NCBI GenBank assembly: GCA_026418175.1
Contig: JAOABX010000012.1
Coordinates: forward strand, 1 to 64,000
Source of the DNA: Flavobacteriales bacterium
GTDB lineage: Bacteria > Bacteroidota > Bacteroidia > CAIKAF01
DNA: 64,000 bases
Direction of reading: 5' to 3'
Shown: one piece after another, positions 35,410 to 44,190 of the stretch
Layout of the letters: every line of letters starts with the position of its first letter
Numbering within the stretch: position 1 is the first letter of the stretch
Program-made: the position numbers and the translations under genes
The notes under the pieces: generated by a model
The model's database searches: none
Told to the model about the DNA's origin: nothing
Seen by the model: only the letters and a program-made list of their open reading frames with translations

Positions 35410-36098
35410 AACCCCAATTTGATTTTGAAGCAGGAGAAATTTTATTGTTTGATAAACCCTTTGACTGGAGTTCGTTTGATGTTGTAAAAAAAATACGCTA
35501 CCTGCTGAAAAAAAAAGCCGGCAAAGAAATAAAAGTAGGGCATGCAGGTACTCTGGATCCATACGCTACAGGCTTACTTATCTTATGCACGGGCAAAGCC
35601 ACCAAAAAAATAGAAGCCATTCAAGCCGCTGAAAAAGAATATACTGGAATTATTCAACTGGGTGCTACTACCCCTTCATTTGATTTGGAAACCGAGCCCG
35701 TGCAGTCATTTCCAACAGCTCATATCACCCAAGAAGAAGTTCAAAAGGTATTAAAAACCTTTATTGGCCCACAAATGCAGTTGGCTCCAGCTTTTTCTGC
35801 CAAGATGATCAACGGCAAGCGTGCCTATGAGTTGGCTCGCAAAGGAAAGGAAGTGGATTTAAAACCCCATGCCGTAATCATCTATGAACTGGAGGCATCG
35901 CTGAAAGAGGACTTTTCGTTGCATTTCAGGGTGCGTTGCAGCAAAGGAACCTATATCCGTACATTGGCTAACGACATCGGCAAAGCATTGCACAGTGGAG
36001 GGTATTTATCCCAATTGTCCCGTACAGCCATTGGGCCTTACCAATTAAAAGATGCGTGGAGTATTGAAGCGTTTATTGCGATGATGCAAGAAGAATAA
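35406..36098 (+). CDS. truB: tRNA pseudouridine(55) synthase
   Basis: 230 residues. Pseudouridine synthase core with the catalytic aspartate in [15 protein letters not shown] (Asp ~51) and [23 protein letters not shown]. It lacks the C-terminal PUA-type domain of longer TruB, which is usual in this phylum. Modifies U55 in the T arm of tRNAs. Start overlaps the uppP stop by ATGA, indicating translational coupling. Confidence 0.95.
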   Translation: MKPQFDFEAGEILLFDKPFDWSSFDVVKKIRYLLKKKAGKEIKVGHAGTLDPYATGLLILCTGKATKKIEAIQAAEKEYTGIIQLGATTPSFDLETEPVQSFPTAHITQEEVQKVLKTFIGPQMQLAPAFSAKMINGKRAYELARKGKEVDLKPHAVIIYELEASLKEDFSLHFRVRCSKGTYIRTLANDIGKALHSGGYLSQLSRTAIGPYQLKDAWSIEAFIAMMQEE

Positions 36099-36311
36099 AA
36101 ACACATGTCCAAATGATACTCTCTTCGATTTTCGATGCTGAAACGCATACTGAAAACCATCCGAGAGAAATGATTAACCTGAAAATTAATCCTCCCACAA
36201 CCTTAAATATAATTTAATTGGCCAAAGATTTCGTCAAAATATTTCAGATTACTTATTCATTGCCTTAAAATACTACCTTTGCACGCTAAATTATTAAAAC
36301 CCCGTAAGGTT
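36099..36311. other. Non-coding spacer between truB and queA
   Basis: 213 bp. It holds the queA -7 box, a short inverted repeat (GATTAA...TTAATC), and a 34-codon ATG frame at 36113-36217 that has no family look. No terminator hairpin was clear. Confidence 0.6.
36274..36281 (+). promoter_or_regulatory. Bacteroidota -7 box for queA
   Basis: TACCTTTG, 31 bp before ATG 36312. The frame's TTG at 36279 overlaps the box itself and would precede the transcript start, which argues for ATG 36312. Confidence 0.6.
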
Positions 36312-37361
36312 ATGAAGTTATCTCAATTCCGCTACAAAGAGCCAGCTGAGCTAATTGCCCAGTATCCAACCCCCAATCGCGATGAAGCCCGTTTGATGGT
36401 AGTGCACCGTAAAACCGGAAAGATTGAACACAAAATTTTTAAGGATCTGGTAAAATATTTTGATGATGGCGATGTGATGATCATCAACAATACTAAGGTT
36501 TTTCCTGCCCGAATGTATGGCAACAAAGAAAAAACCGGTGCCAAAATCGAAGTATTTCTGCTACGCGAACTGGATCATGAAAGCAAATTATGGGATGTAT
36601 TGGTTGACCCAGCCCGTAAAATTCGCATAGGAAATAAATTATACTTTGGAGACAACGATGCCTTAGTGGCCGAAGTAATAGACAACACTACATCCCGCGG
36701 GCGGACATTACGATTTCTATACGACGGCTCTCACGAAGAATTTAAAAAACTGTTAGACAGTTTAGGCCATACCCCTTTGCCCAAATACATCAAACGAGAA
36801 GCAGAACCCGAAGATCGTGAACGTTACCAAACCATATTTGCCAAAGTAGAAGGTGCTGTTGCTGCCCCAACCGGCGGATTGCATTTTAGCAGAGAGCTGA
36901 TGAAACGCATGGAAATAAAAGGAGTTAACTTTGCTGAACTCACTCTTCATATTGGCTTAGGGGCTTTCCGTCCGGTAGAAGTTGAAGATCTTACTAAGCA
37001 CAAAATGGATTCGGAAGAAGTAATTATTCCCCAAGAAACTGCCGATATCGTTAATAAAGCCATTGATGCTAAAAAGAAAGTTTGTGCCGTTGATACATCC
37101 GTGATGCGGGCTATCGAAACTTCCGTTTCAACCGACGGACACTTAAAACCATATAAAGGATGGACCAATAAATTTATTTTTCCACCTTATGATTTTAGCG
37201 TGGCAAACTGTATGATTACTAACTTTCACCGGTCAGAATCTACCTTATTTATGATGGTGGCTGCCTTTGCCGGTTTAGATTTGCTGCAGGAAGCTTACAA
37301 AGAAGCTATTAAAGAAAAATACCGTTTCCTTTCATACGGCGATGCTATGCTGATATTATAA
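36312..37361 (+). CDS. queA: S-adenosylmethionine:tRNA ribosyltransferase-isomerase
   Basis: 349 residues from ATG 36312 ([19 protein letters not shown]), the standard QueA N-terminus. Motifs: [46 protein letters not shown], and [18 protein letters not shown] near the end. It transfers the ribosyl group of SAM to preQ1-modified tRNA in queuosine synthesis. Other que genes are not in the window. Confidence 0.96.
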   Translation: MKLSQFRYKEPAELIAQYPTPNRDEARLMVVHRKTGKIEHKIFKDLVKYFDDGDVMIINNTKVFPARMYGNKEKTGAKIEVFLLRELDHESKLWDVLVDPARKIRIGNKLYFGDNDALVAEVIDNTTSRGRTLRFLYDGSHEEFKKLLDSLGHTPLPKYIKREAEPEDRERYQTIFAKVEGAVAAPTGGLHFSRELMKRMEIKGVNFAELTLHIGLGAFRPVEVEDLTKHKMDSEEVIIPQETADIVNKAIDAKKKVCAVDTSVMRAIETSVSTDGHLKPYKGWTNKFIFPPYDFSVANCMITNFHRSESTLFMMVAAFAGLDLLQEAYKEAIKEKYRFLSYGDAMLIL

Positions 37362-37377
37362 TACCCTGATAAACTGA

Positions 37378-37385
37378 TAACTTTG
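37378..37385 (+). promoter_or_regulatory. Bacteroidota -7 box for the acyl-CoA dehydrogenase
   Basis: TAACTTTG (TAnnTTTG), 77 bp before the ATG at 37462. The long leader makes this less certain. Confidence 0.4.
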
Positions 37386-37461
37386 TTTGCAAACTAAACA
37401 ATTCTTGAATGAACTGATTATATTTTTAAATTCGATTGTAAAAACATTAAAAAACTGAGCC

Positions 37462-38640
37462 ATGTATCAAGACCGGTATCAACACCACGATTATTATCTA
37501 ATGGATGAATTACTAACCGAAGAACACAAACTCATTCGGGAAACAGTTCGCAATTGGGTAAAAAAAGAACTCAGCCCCATCATTGAGGATTATGCACAGC
37601 AAGCAAAATTTCCAAAACAGTTGATACCCGGTTTGGCAGAAATTGGAGCCTTTGGCCCTTACATTCCTACGGAATATGGAGGGCAAGGATTAGACCAGAT
37701 TTCGTATGGTATAATTATGCAAGAACTGGAGCGTGGTGATTCAGGCATTCGTTCTACAGCTTCAGTTCAGTCGAGCCTGGTGATGTATCCCATTTACACC
37801 TATGGTACGGAAGAACAACGTAAAAAATATCTTCCCAAGTTGGCTAGTGGCGAATGGATTGGCAGCTTTGGACTAACAGAACCCAATCATGGTTCTGACC
37901 CCGGAAGCATGATTACCCACATAAAAGATATGGGAGATTATTACGTATTGAATGGTTCAAAAATGTGGATTTCTAATGCCCCAATATGCGATATTGCTGT
38001 AGTTTGGGCCAAGGATGAAAGCGGAACGATTCGTGGAATGATAGTGGAGCGTGGAATGGAAGGCTTTTCAACCCCTGAAACTCATGGCAAATGGTCGCTA
38101 CGTGCATCAGCTACTGGTGAGCTGGTATTTGATAATGTAAAAGTGCCTAAAGAAAATGTATTTCCTGAAATACGAGGATTAAAAGGCCCGTTAAGTTGCC
38201 TTAATTCGGCAAGATATGGTATTGCATGGGGAGCCATTGGTGCAGCATTGGATTGTTATGATACAGCCTTGCGTTATTCCAAAGAGCGTATTCAATTTGG
38301 AAAGCCAATAGCTTCCTTCCAACTTCAGCAAAAAAAGCTGGCTGAAATGATTACTGAAATTACTAAGGCACAATTACTAACTTGGAGGCTGGGCGTTTTG
38401 AAAAATGAAAACCGCGCCACCCCAGCTCAAATATCTATGGCTAAGCGAAATAATGTAGCCATGGCTCTTAACATTGCCCGAGAAGCACGTCAAATTCTGG
38501 GAGGGATGGGAATTACCGGAGAATATTCAATCATGCGTCACAGTATGAATTTAGAATCAGTAGTTACGTATGAGGGAACGCATGATATTCACCTGCTTAT
38601 TACAGGAATGGATATTACAGGTATTTCAGCATTCAGCTAG
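37462..38640 (+). CDS. Acyl-CoA dehydrogenase, glutaryl-CoA dehydrogenase-like
   Basis: 392 residues. Full acyl-CoA dehydrogenase fold: N-terminal helical domain, FAD/substrate strand region (GSFGLTEPNHGSDPGSM; KMWISNAP) and C-terminal helical domain (YSKERIQFGKPIASFQLQQ). TYEGTHDIHLL near residue 374 holds the catalytic Glu at the position typical of glutaryl-CoA and short-chain enzymes. It probably oxidises an acyl-CoA in lysine, tryptophan or fatty acid breakdown, donating electrons to ETF. The glutaryl specificity is inferred. ATG 37462 is followed by a second ATG at 37501 (MDELLTEEHKLIRE) that could also be the start. Confidence 0.9.
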   Translation: MYQDRYQHHDYYLMDELLTEEHKLIRETVRNWVKKELSPIIEDYAQQAKFPKQLIPGLAEIGAFGPYIPTEYGGQGLDQISYGIIMQELERGDSGIRSTASVQSSLVMYPIYTYGTEEQRKKYLPKLASGEWIGSFGLTEPNHGSDPGSMITHIKDMGDYYVLNGSKMWISNAPICDIAVVWAKDESGTIRGMIVERGMEGFSTPETHGKWSLRASATGELVFDNVKVPKENVFPEIRGLKGPLSCLNSARYGIAWGAIGAALDCYDTALRYSKERIQFGKPIASFQLQQKKLAEMITEITKAQLLTWRLGVLKNENRATPAQISMAKRNNVAMALNIAREARQILGGMGITGEYSIMRHSMNLESVVTYEGTHDIHLLITGMDITGISAFS

Positions 38641-38713
38641 AAATTGATGCAGCGAAATACTTAGCTAAAAAATCTTACGTTTATACAAACTCTATTAAAT
38701 AAAATTTATTTGT

Positions 38714-39163
38714 ATGAAGAATTTGAAACTGTTTTCAATTTTAGGTGCATTAAGTATTATTATTTTTTTAAATAGTTGCGATAAATCTGAACAATACGCA
38801 GTAACATGTCGTATTGATGGCCAGGAATGGCTGAGTAAAGGGACTGTTTTAGCTATAGTAGGCGCTAATGGATTATTAATTAACGCTACAAGCAATACCT
38901 TGTATCCCATAGCAATAAGTATTAAAAACTACGATAGTTTGGGTGTATATGCATTAGATAGTTTGAATAATGCCTTTTTATATGGCAGCTCGTTGAGTTC
39001 AGGATATTATGCACGATTGGCAAAACCGGGAATCATTGAAGTAACTGAATTTAGTGCAGCTGATAAACGAGTGAAAGGGACTTTTTCTCTAACAGCTTTT
39101 AAAACCAATGGTGATTCTGTAGTAGTTACAGATGGCACCTTTAATGTTTTTTATCAAAATTAA
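38714..39163 (+). CDS. Small lipoprotein, DUF6252-like
   Basis: 149 residues. Signal peptide with lipobox IFLNSC (Cys23). The mature beta-rich part begins VTCRIDGQEW, a pattern seen in small Bacteroidota lipoproteins of DUF6252 type, and ends FKTNGDSVVVTDGTFNVFY. Function unknown. It converges with the KAS III-like gene 12 bp away. Confidence 0.7.
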   Translation: MKNLKLFSILGALSIIIFLNSCDKSEQYAVTCRIDGQEWLSKGTVLAIVGANGLLINATSNTLYPIAISIKNYDSLGVYALDSLNNAFLYGSSLSSGYYARLAKPGIIEVTEFSAADKRVKGTFSLTAFKTNGDSVVVTDGTFNVFYQN

Positions 39164-39174
39164 TGAAGTAGAAT

Positions 39175-40116
39175 CTATGCCTGAATAAACATAGAACCAA
39201 AAGAATATCCTCCCCCGAATACAGCTACCAAAATTTTTTGACCTTTCTGAATAAAGGGTAAGGTTTCTGCAAAACCAATTCCAAAGCCACAACAACCGGT
39301 ATTCCCATACTTATGTGTATTAAGCACTAATTTCTCATCCGGCAATTGAAGCTCTTTAGCTACATGGCGAGATATCCTCAAATTTGCTTGATGGGGGATG
39401 AAATAGTCAATGTCATCAATTGAAAGTTTAAATTTCTCCAGCACTTTTATACTTTCCTTATACATGTATTCGCAGGCATGAATAAATACATCACGGCCAA
39501 TGGGCATAGGAAAAATCCCTTCCCAGGGACGTAAGTACACTGCTTCGGTAGCCTTGCCTACGGTAGCAGCCCCCCCCGTATGAATATGTTTCACTTCCAT
39601 GTCGGTATCATGTTGGCGTTCTTTAGAAATAGAAAAAGCCACTGCACCATCTCCCCAAAGAGGACCAGACACCTTGTCAGTATCATCAAAATACGCTGTA
39701 TTATGTTCACTACCCACAATTAAAGCCCTAGTAGCTTTCCCAGTGGCAAAATAACCTTCTACAATTTCAAATGCATTGAGAATAGATGAACAAGCTGTAG
39801 AAACACTAAGGGTAGGAATGTCAGGAATTCCCAAGTGATGCTGCACAAAATGTGCTAATGTAACCACAGTATCATATGGCGTATAGGTTGCACCAATAAT
39901 AAGGTCAAATTGGGGTTTATATCCAAGCTTTTCTATGAGGGCATTCACTGCCTCAACTCCCATGGTATTGGTATTTTCTCCTTCGGGGCACATGCGACGT
40001 TCCAAAATACCAGTACGCTCTACAATCCACTCATTAGATATACCGCAAGTACGGGCAAAATGTTCATTACCCAACACCTTTGCCGGAACATACCTTGCTA
40101 TGGAATTTATGAACAT
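39175..40116 (-). CDS. 3-oxoacyl-ACP synthase III family protein (FabH-like)
   Basis: 313 residues from ATG 40116 (MFINSIARYVPAKVLGN); a TTG at 40125 is an alternative. Thiolase-fold condensing enzyme with the complete catalytic triad: Cys in STACSS (~112), His in FIPHQANLRIS (~243) and Asn in KYGNTGC (~273). KAS III enzymes start fatty acid chains from acyl-CoA and malonyl-ACP, but many relatives make other products. It stands alone, with no fab, acp or polyketide genes around it, so it may be a secondary copy with another acyl substrate. Confidence 0.88.
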   Translation of the reverse strand: MFINSIARYVPAKVLGNEHFARTCGISNEWIVERTGILERRMCPEGENTNTMGVEAVNALIEKLGYKPQFDLIIGATYTPYDTVVTLAHFVQHHLGIPDIPTLSVSTACSSILNAFEIVEGYFATGKATRALIVGSEHNTAYFDDTDKVSGPLWGDGAVAFSISKERQHDTDMEVKHIHTGGAATVGKATEAVYLRPWEGIFPMPIGRDVFIHACEYMYKESIKVLEKFKLSIDDIDYFIPHQANLRISRHVAKELQLPDEKLVLNTHKYGNTGCCGFGIGFAETLPFIQKGQKILVAVFGGGYSFGSMFIQA

Positions 40117-40194
40117 CTTGGTCAAATATGCGAAATATGTATAAATAAAGTGTCTCTATCACGCAAAAAACTCTACAAAATATAACACTAATAA

Positions 40195-40220
40195 AAAGCC
40201 CCGGTACAAAACGGGGCTTT
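40195..40220 (-). terminator. Rho-independent terminator of the pyrophosphatase gene
   Basis: 9-bp perfect stem AAAGCCCCG / CGGGGCTTT with an 8-nt loop, followed on the minus strand by TTTTTAT. It lies 10 bp after the hppA-YceI stop and before the KAS III gene. Confidence 0.9.
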
Positions 40221-40230
40221 GATGATTAGA

Positions 40231-42993
40231 TTATTTTTTGGCTGTTGGTTCAGTTGGTTTATTCAATTCTACCGAAAATTTGATAGTTACATTTTCACCC
40301 ACGGATGCCTTAGCCCCAGAAACCCCATAATCAAAACGATTTACAGTAACTTCTCCTTCAAATGCGGCCAAATCAGTTCCCCATTGAGTAGTGGTTTTAC
40401 CAAAATAAGTAAACGGAAGATCCAGGTCTTTAGTAACACCTTTCATGGTTAATATACCTTTAGCTACGTATCCGGTAGTTGCTTTTTCAATTTTATCAGC
40501 CTTAAATTCAATGTATGGGAAATTAGCCGCATCAAAAAAGTCAGGCGAATTCAGATGTTCATCTCTTCCTTTGTTGCCGGTATTAATGGTTGCAACAGGT
40601 ATTTTAACATAAATCTTAGCAGAATTCAAATCGCCAGTGGATTCATAGGTTCCTGAAATTTCACTGAAAGTTCCTTTAGCATCAGAAAGGAAATGACGAA
40701 CCCGGAAGTCAACAAAAGCATGGCTGGTATCAATGTACCAACTTCCAGTTAAATCCTGCAAATCAGCCGTTGCTTCAGAAAGCATTTGTTTGGTCTGATC
40801 AAATTGAGCTTGCTTTTGCTCATCATGCTTTCCACCAAGGTTGCTCAGAATTGGAGCAATTACTAATCCTACTAAACAAGTAAGCTTAATTAAAATATTC
40901 ATAGACGGGCCGGAAGTGTCTTTAAAGGGATCTCCTACAGTATCTCCGGTAACCGCAGCTTTATGTGGGTCGCTACCTTTGTAATAAACTTGGCCTTGAA
41001 TGGTTACGCCTTTTTCAAATGATTTTTTGGCATTGTCCCATGCGCCTCCGGCATTATTTTGAAATAAAGCCCAAAGCACACCACTTACACATACACCCGC
41101 CATGTATGCCCCCAAAGGTTCGGGCCCCATGATAAAGCCAATAAGTATGGGCGTAATAATGGTAATTGCACCAGGCAACATCATTTCACGAATAGCGGCT
41201 TGTGTTGAAATTTCAACGCATTTGCCATATTCTGGCTTCCCGGTTCCTTCCATAATTCCCGGAATTTCACGGAACTGACGGCGAACCTCATTTACCATAT
41301 CCATGGCAGCTTTACCAACGGAACTCATGGCTAAAGCTGAAAACACAACGGGAATCATTCCACCTACAAACAAGGCCGCCAATACATCTGCTTTAAAGAT
41401 ATTAATTCCATCAATACCTGTAAAAGTTACATAAGCTGCGAACAATGCTAAGGCGGTTAATGCCGCTGAAGCTATTGCAAACCCTTTACCAATAGCAGCC
41501 GTAGTATTTCCAACAGAATCCAAGATATCTGTTTTAGTACGCACTTCTTTCGGCAACTCACTCATTTCAGCCACACCACCGGCATTATCAGCAATTGGCC
41601 CAAAAGCATCAATGGCTAACTGCATAGCAGTAGTAGCCATCATGGAGGCAGCAGCAATGGATACGCCATAAAAGCCGGCAAGAACATAAGATCCCCAAAT
41701 AGCTCCTGCAAATAATATTACAGGCATAGCCGTACTCATCATTCCAAGTGATAAACCGGCAATAATATTTGTAGCTGCACCGGTACCCGATTTTTCTACT
41801 ACTCCCACTACCGGTTTTTTACCCAGACCTGTATAATACTCGGTAATGAATGAAATTGCGCCACCTACAAACATTCCAACAACCACTGCGCCGAACACCC
41901 GAATGGATGAAATCTCTATCTTCTCTTCCATTCCAAAAAATGACATTTTCATGGTTTCGGGCAACATCCAGTCAATTACAAAATAAGAAGTAATTAGTGC
42001 TAAAATGATTGAACCCCAATTCCCTTTGTTTAGAGCCGCCTGTACTTTATTTTCATTTGTATCCGCACTATCCTTTACACTTACAAAGAAAAATCCAATC
42101 AGTGAAAAAACAATGCCTAAACCTGCTATCACAATGGGAAGAATTACTGGGCCAATACCTCCGAAAGGGTCTGTAATTGAACCTCCCATATCTTTAATTA
42201 CATAATTTCCAAGTACCATGGCTGCAAGAACAGTAGCTACATATGAACCGAAAAGGTCAGCTCCCATTCCAGCCACATCCCCTACGTTATCGCCCACATT
42301 ATCTGCAATTGTTGCCGGATTACGCGGATCATCTTCCGGAATTCCTGCTTCTACTTTTCCTACTAAGTCAGCCCCAACATCGGCAGCTTTAGTATAAATT
42401 CCACCACCTACCCGAGCAAACAACGCAATTGATTCGGCACCTAAAGAAAATCCGGCTAATGCTTCCAAAACTTTGGTCATCCCTTCGTTGCCAGTCCATT
42501 CACCCCCCATAAACCAATTATACAAAATAGCAAAGAGCATGCTGAGTCCCAAAACTGCCAAACCTGCAACTCCCATTCCCATTACACTTCCACCTGTAAA
42601 AGAAACTTTCAAGGCTTTACTCAAGGAAGTACGGGCCGCTTCGGCTGTACGAACATTTGCTTTGGTAGCTATTCGCATTCCGATAAAGCCAGCCAGGGCA
42701 CTGAAAACTGCTCCAATAATAAATGCTACTACAATGAACCAGTGAGAATGTTCTGCTTTAATGCCTTCCACTGTTGAGATGAGGCCTAACAAGATGCCGG
42801 CAATCACAACAAAGATTGCCAGAATACGATATTCTGCTTTTAAAAAGGCCATTGCACCGTCGGCAATTGCATTAGCAATAGTTTGCATTTTTTCATTTCC
42901 GGCCTGTTGTTTACTTACCCAGGCAAACTGAACAAAGGTGTAGATCAGTGCTAATACACCAAACAGAGGAAGCAGGTAATACAAATTCTCCAT
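40231..42993 (-). CDS. hppA: Membrane-bound ion-pumping pyrophosphatase with fused C-terminal YceI domain
   Basis: 920 residues from ATG 42993 (MENLYYLLPLFGVLALIYTF); the longer frame start at 43059 lies upstream of the promoter box. Residues 1-~722 are a complete M-PPase with ~16 helices and the PPi-binding acidic motifs (ADVGADLVGKVEAGIPEDDP; DNVGDNVGDVAGMGADLFGS; DAFGPIADNAGG). GNTTAAIGKG near 494-503 has Ala where K+-independent enzymes have Lys, so it belongs to the K+-dependent class; H+ versus Na+ transport is not settled. Residues ~746-910 are a YceI-like lipocalin-type domain (GSWYIDTSHAFVDFRVRHF; GILTMKGVTKDLDLPFTYFG). YceI proteins are normally periplasmic with their own signal peptide. 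The M-PPase C-terminus faces the periplasm, so the fused domain would be correctly placed. Confidence 0.93.
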   Translation of the reverse strand: MENLYYLLPLFGVLALIYTFVQFAWVSKQQAGNEKMQTIANAIADGAMAFLKAEYRILAIFVVIAGILLGLISTVEGIKAEHSHWFIVVAFIIGAVFSALAGFIGMRIATKANVRTAEAARTSLSKALKVSFTGGSVMGMGVAGLAVLGLSMLFAILYNWFMGGEWTGNEGMTKVLEALAGFSLGAESIALFARVGGGIYTKAADVGADLVGKVEAGIPEDDPRNPATIADNVGDNVGDVAGMGADLFGSYVATVLAAMVLGNYVIKDMGGSITDPFGGIGPVILPIVIAGLGIVFSLIGFFFVSVKDSADTNENKVQAALNKGNWGSIILALITSYFVIDWMLPETMKMSFFGMEEKIEISSIRVFGAVVVGMFVGGAISFITEYYTGLGKKPVVGVVEKSGTGAATNIIAGLSLGMMSTAMPVILFAGAIWGSYVLAGFYGVSIAAASMMATTAMQLAIDAFGPIADNAGGVAEMSELPKEVRTKTDILDSVGNTTAAIGKGFAIASAALTALALFAAYVTFTGIDGINIFKADVLAALFVGGMIPVVFSALAMSSVGKAAMDMVNEVRRQFREIPGIMEGTGKPEYGKCVEISTQAAIREMMLPGAITIITPILIGFIMGPEPLGAYMAGVCVSGVLWALFQNNAGGAWDNAKKSFEKGVTIQGQVYYKGSDPHKAAVTGDTVGDPFKDTSGPSMNILIKLTCLVGLVIAPILSNLGGKHDEQKQAQFDQTKQMLSEATADLQDLTGSWYIDTSHAFVDFRVRHFLSDAKGTFSEISGTYESTGDLNSAKIYVKIPVATINTGNKGRDEHLNSPDFFDAANFPYIEFKADKIEKATTGYVAKGILTMKGVTKDLDLPFTYFGKTTTQWGTDLAAFEGEVTVNRFDYGVSGAKASVGENVTIKFSVELNKPTEPTAKK

Positions 42994-43036
42994 GGTTATC
43001 TGCGTTTTAGGTTTATTTTGTGTTGTAAAAGGACGG

Positions 43037-43067
43037 CAAAAGTAGGAGTTTCCGCCCAAAAAGCAAA
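43037..43067 (-). promoter_or_regulatory. Consensus Bacteroidota promoter of hppA
   Basis: On the minus strand TTTG (43064-43067), 19-bp spacer, TACTTTTG (43037-43044). It fits both boxes and spacing of the phylum consensus, and its expected start near 43031 supports ATG 42993. Confidence 0.75.
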
Positions 43068-43137
43068 AACACCTTACAACTAATTAGAAATGAGAAAACT
43101 ATCTAAAATTTAAAGAATATTATTTGGTAACATATTA

Positions 43138-44163
43138 TTATTTAAACAATGCTTTTAAACGGTCAAATTCATTTTTGGTAATTTCAATGTTTCCACCCCC
43201 AATTCCAAAATTTACATACCCGTAATACTGGCTTCCTAATCGCTCAATGTTATCGTATGGCTTCAACACCACATAGCCGTTGCTTCGCAGAGCTGCTTTT
43301 TCCTGGGTTGACAAGGCATTCAAACGATCCTGTTCAGTAGCAAATTCTTGAATATTATTCAACTTTCGTAATCGTGCTAACTCTTCTTTCAACCTGCGTT
43401 CTGCTTCTTCTTGTTCCCATTTCAACCGGGCTTCTTCCTCATCTTTCAATCGCTTCTCTTCGGCTTCACTTTTCAGCCGGGCTTCTTCCTCCTCTTTCAG
43501 TCTTTTCTCTTCAGCTTCCCGTTTCAACCGGGCTTCTTCCTCCTCTTTCAATCGCTTCTCCTCGGCTTCCCGCTTCAACCGAGCTTCTTCCTCCTCTTTC
43601 AGTCGTTTTTCTTCGGCTTCACGTTTCAATCGAGCTTCTTCCTCCTCTTTTCGCTTGCGTTCCTGCTCCAACTTAGCCAAATATTGTTCATTCCCCGATT
43701 TTATAGCTTCTACTTTTTTCTCTTGGGCTTTAAGCGTTCGTAAATGCTCCTGCTCCAAAACCAGCGAATACTCACGTTCATCAAACTTAATTCGTCCTGT
43801 TTCCTCGGATAAATTATCCATCGGCTTAAATACCAAAACATCCAGATAAAAGGGCATTAAGCCTTCTTCGTAAATTTCTTTAGGTACTTTAGTATCTATA
43901 ACAAACTTACGGGTAACATATCCGTTTAGAATAAACTCTACATCAAATACCGACTGAAAATCCAATTCCAACTTATACCTTCCATCAGGCTTTGATGTAT
44001 AATTCTTTTTATTTTTTCCACCTTTTGAAACCGCGATAGTAACGATAGTTGGAGGGCCATCATCAGGTTTTACAAGGCCTTCAACCGTAATAAATTTATC
44101 CTGGGCCGTAAGTGAAAAAATGGCTGAAAAAAATAGAAAAACTAAAATCAATCGAACAATCAT
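43138..44163 (-). CDS. Secreted coiled-coil protein with 17-residue repeats
   Basis: 341 residues. Signal peptide to ~residue 20 (FSAIFSLTAQ). Residues ~22-100 resemble a carboxypeptidase-regulatory-like beta domain (VEGLVKPDDGPPTIVTIAV). Residues ~165-250 carry a Glu/Lys/Arg helix made of four near-identical 17-residue units (ARLKREAEEKRLKEEEE) plus a partial fifth. The C-terminal ~80 residues are a non-repetitive domain (LKPYDNIERLGSQYYGYVN). The charged helix is probably a long single helix or coiled coil spanning part of the periplasm. No catalytic motif; function unknown. Monocistronic, between hppA and a glycosyltransferase. Confidence 0.8.
   Translation of the reverse strand: MIVRLILVFLFFSAIFSLTAQDKFITVEGLVKPDDGPPTIVTIAVSKGGKNKKNYTSKPDGRYKLELDFQSVFDVEFILNGYVTRKFVIDTKVPKEIYEEGLMPFYLDVLVFKPMDNLSEETGRIKFDEREYSLVLEQEHLRTLKAQEKKVEAIKSGNEQYLAKLEQERKRKEEEEARLKREAEEKRLKEEEEARLKREAEEKRLKEEEEARLKREAEEKRLKEEEEARLKSEAEEKRLKDEEEARLKWEQEEAERRLKEELARLRKLNNIQEFATEQDRLNALSTQEKAALRSNGYVVLKPYDNIERLGSQYYGYVNFGIGGGNIEITKNEFDRLKALFK
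43415..43655. repeat. 51-bp tandem repeat inside the coiled-coil gene
   Basis: Four full 51-bp units and a partial one, differing at only a few third-codon positions. They encode the 17-residue ARLKREAEEKRLKEEEE unit. The near identity at DNA level points to recent expansion or ongoing homogenisation. Confidence 0.85.
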
Positions 44164-44190
44164 GTGCTACCTAACGTCAATACGGGTTGA

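Noticed and set aside
36113..36217. 34-codon ATG frame between truB and queA
   Set aside because: No promoter box or family resemblance; short and likely chance.
43415..43655. CRISPR-like spaced repeats
   Set aside because: The repeats are adjacent without spacers and encode an in-frame 17-residue unit; no cas genes are present.
43374..43743. Plus-strand open frames of 100 and 110 codons over the coiled-coil gene
   Set aside because: They exist only because the 51-bp repeats lack stops in other frames; the minus-strand frame has signal peptide and flanking domains.
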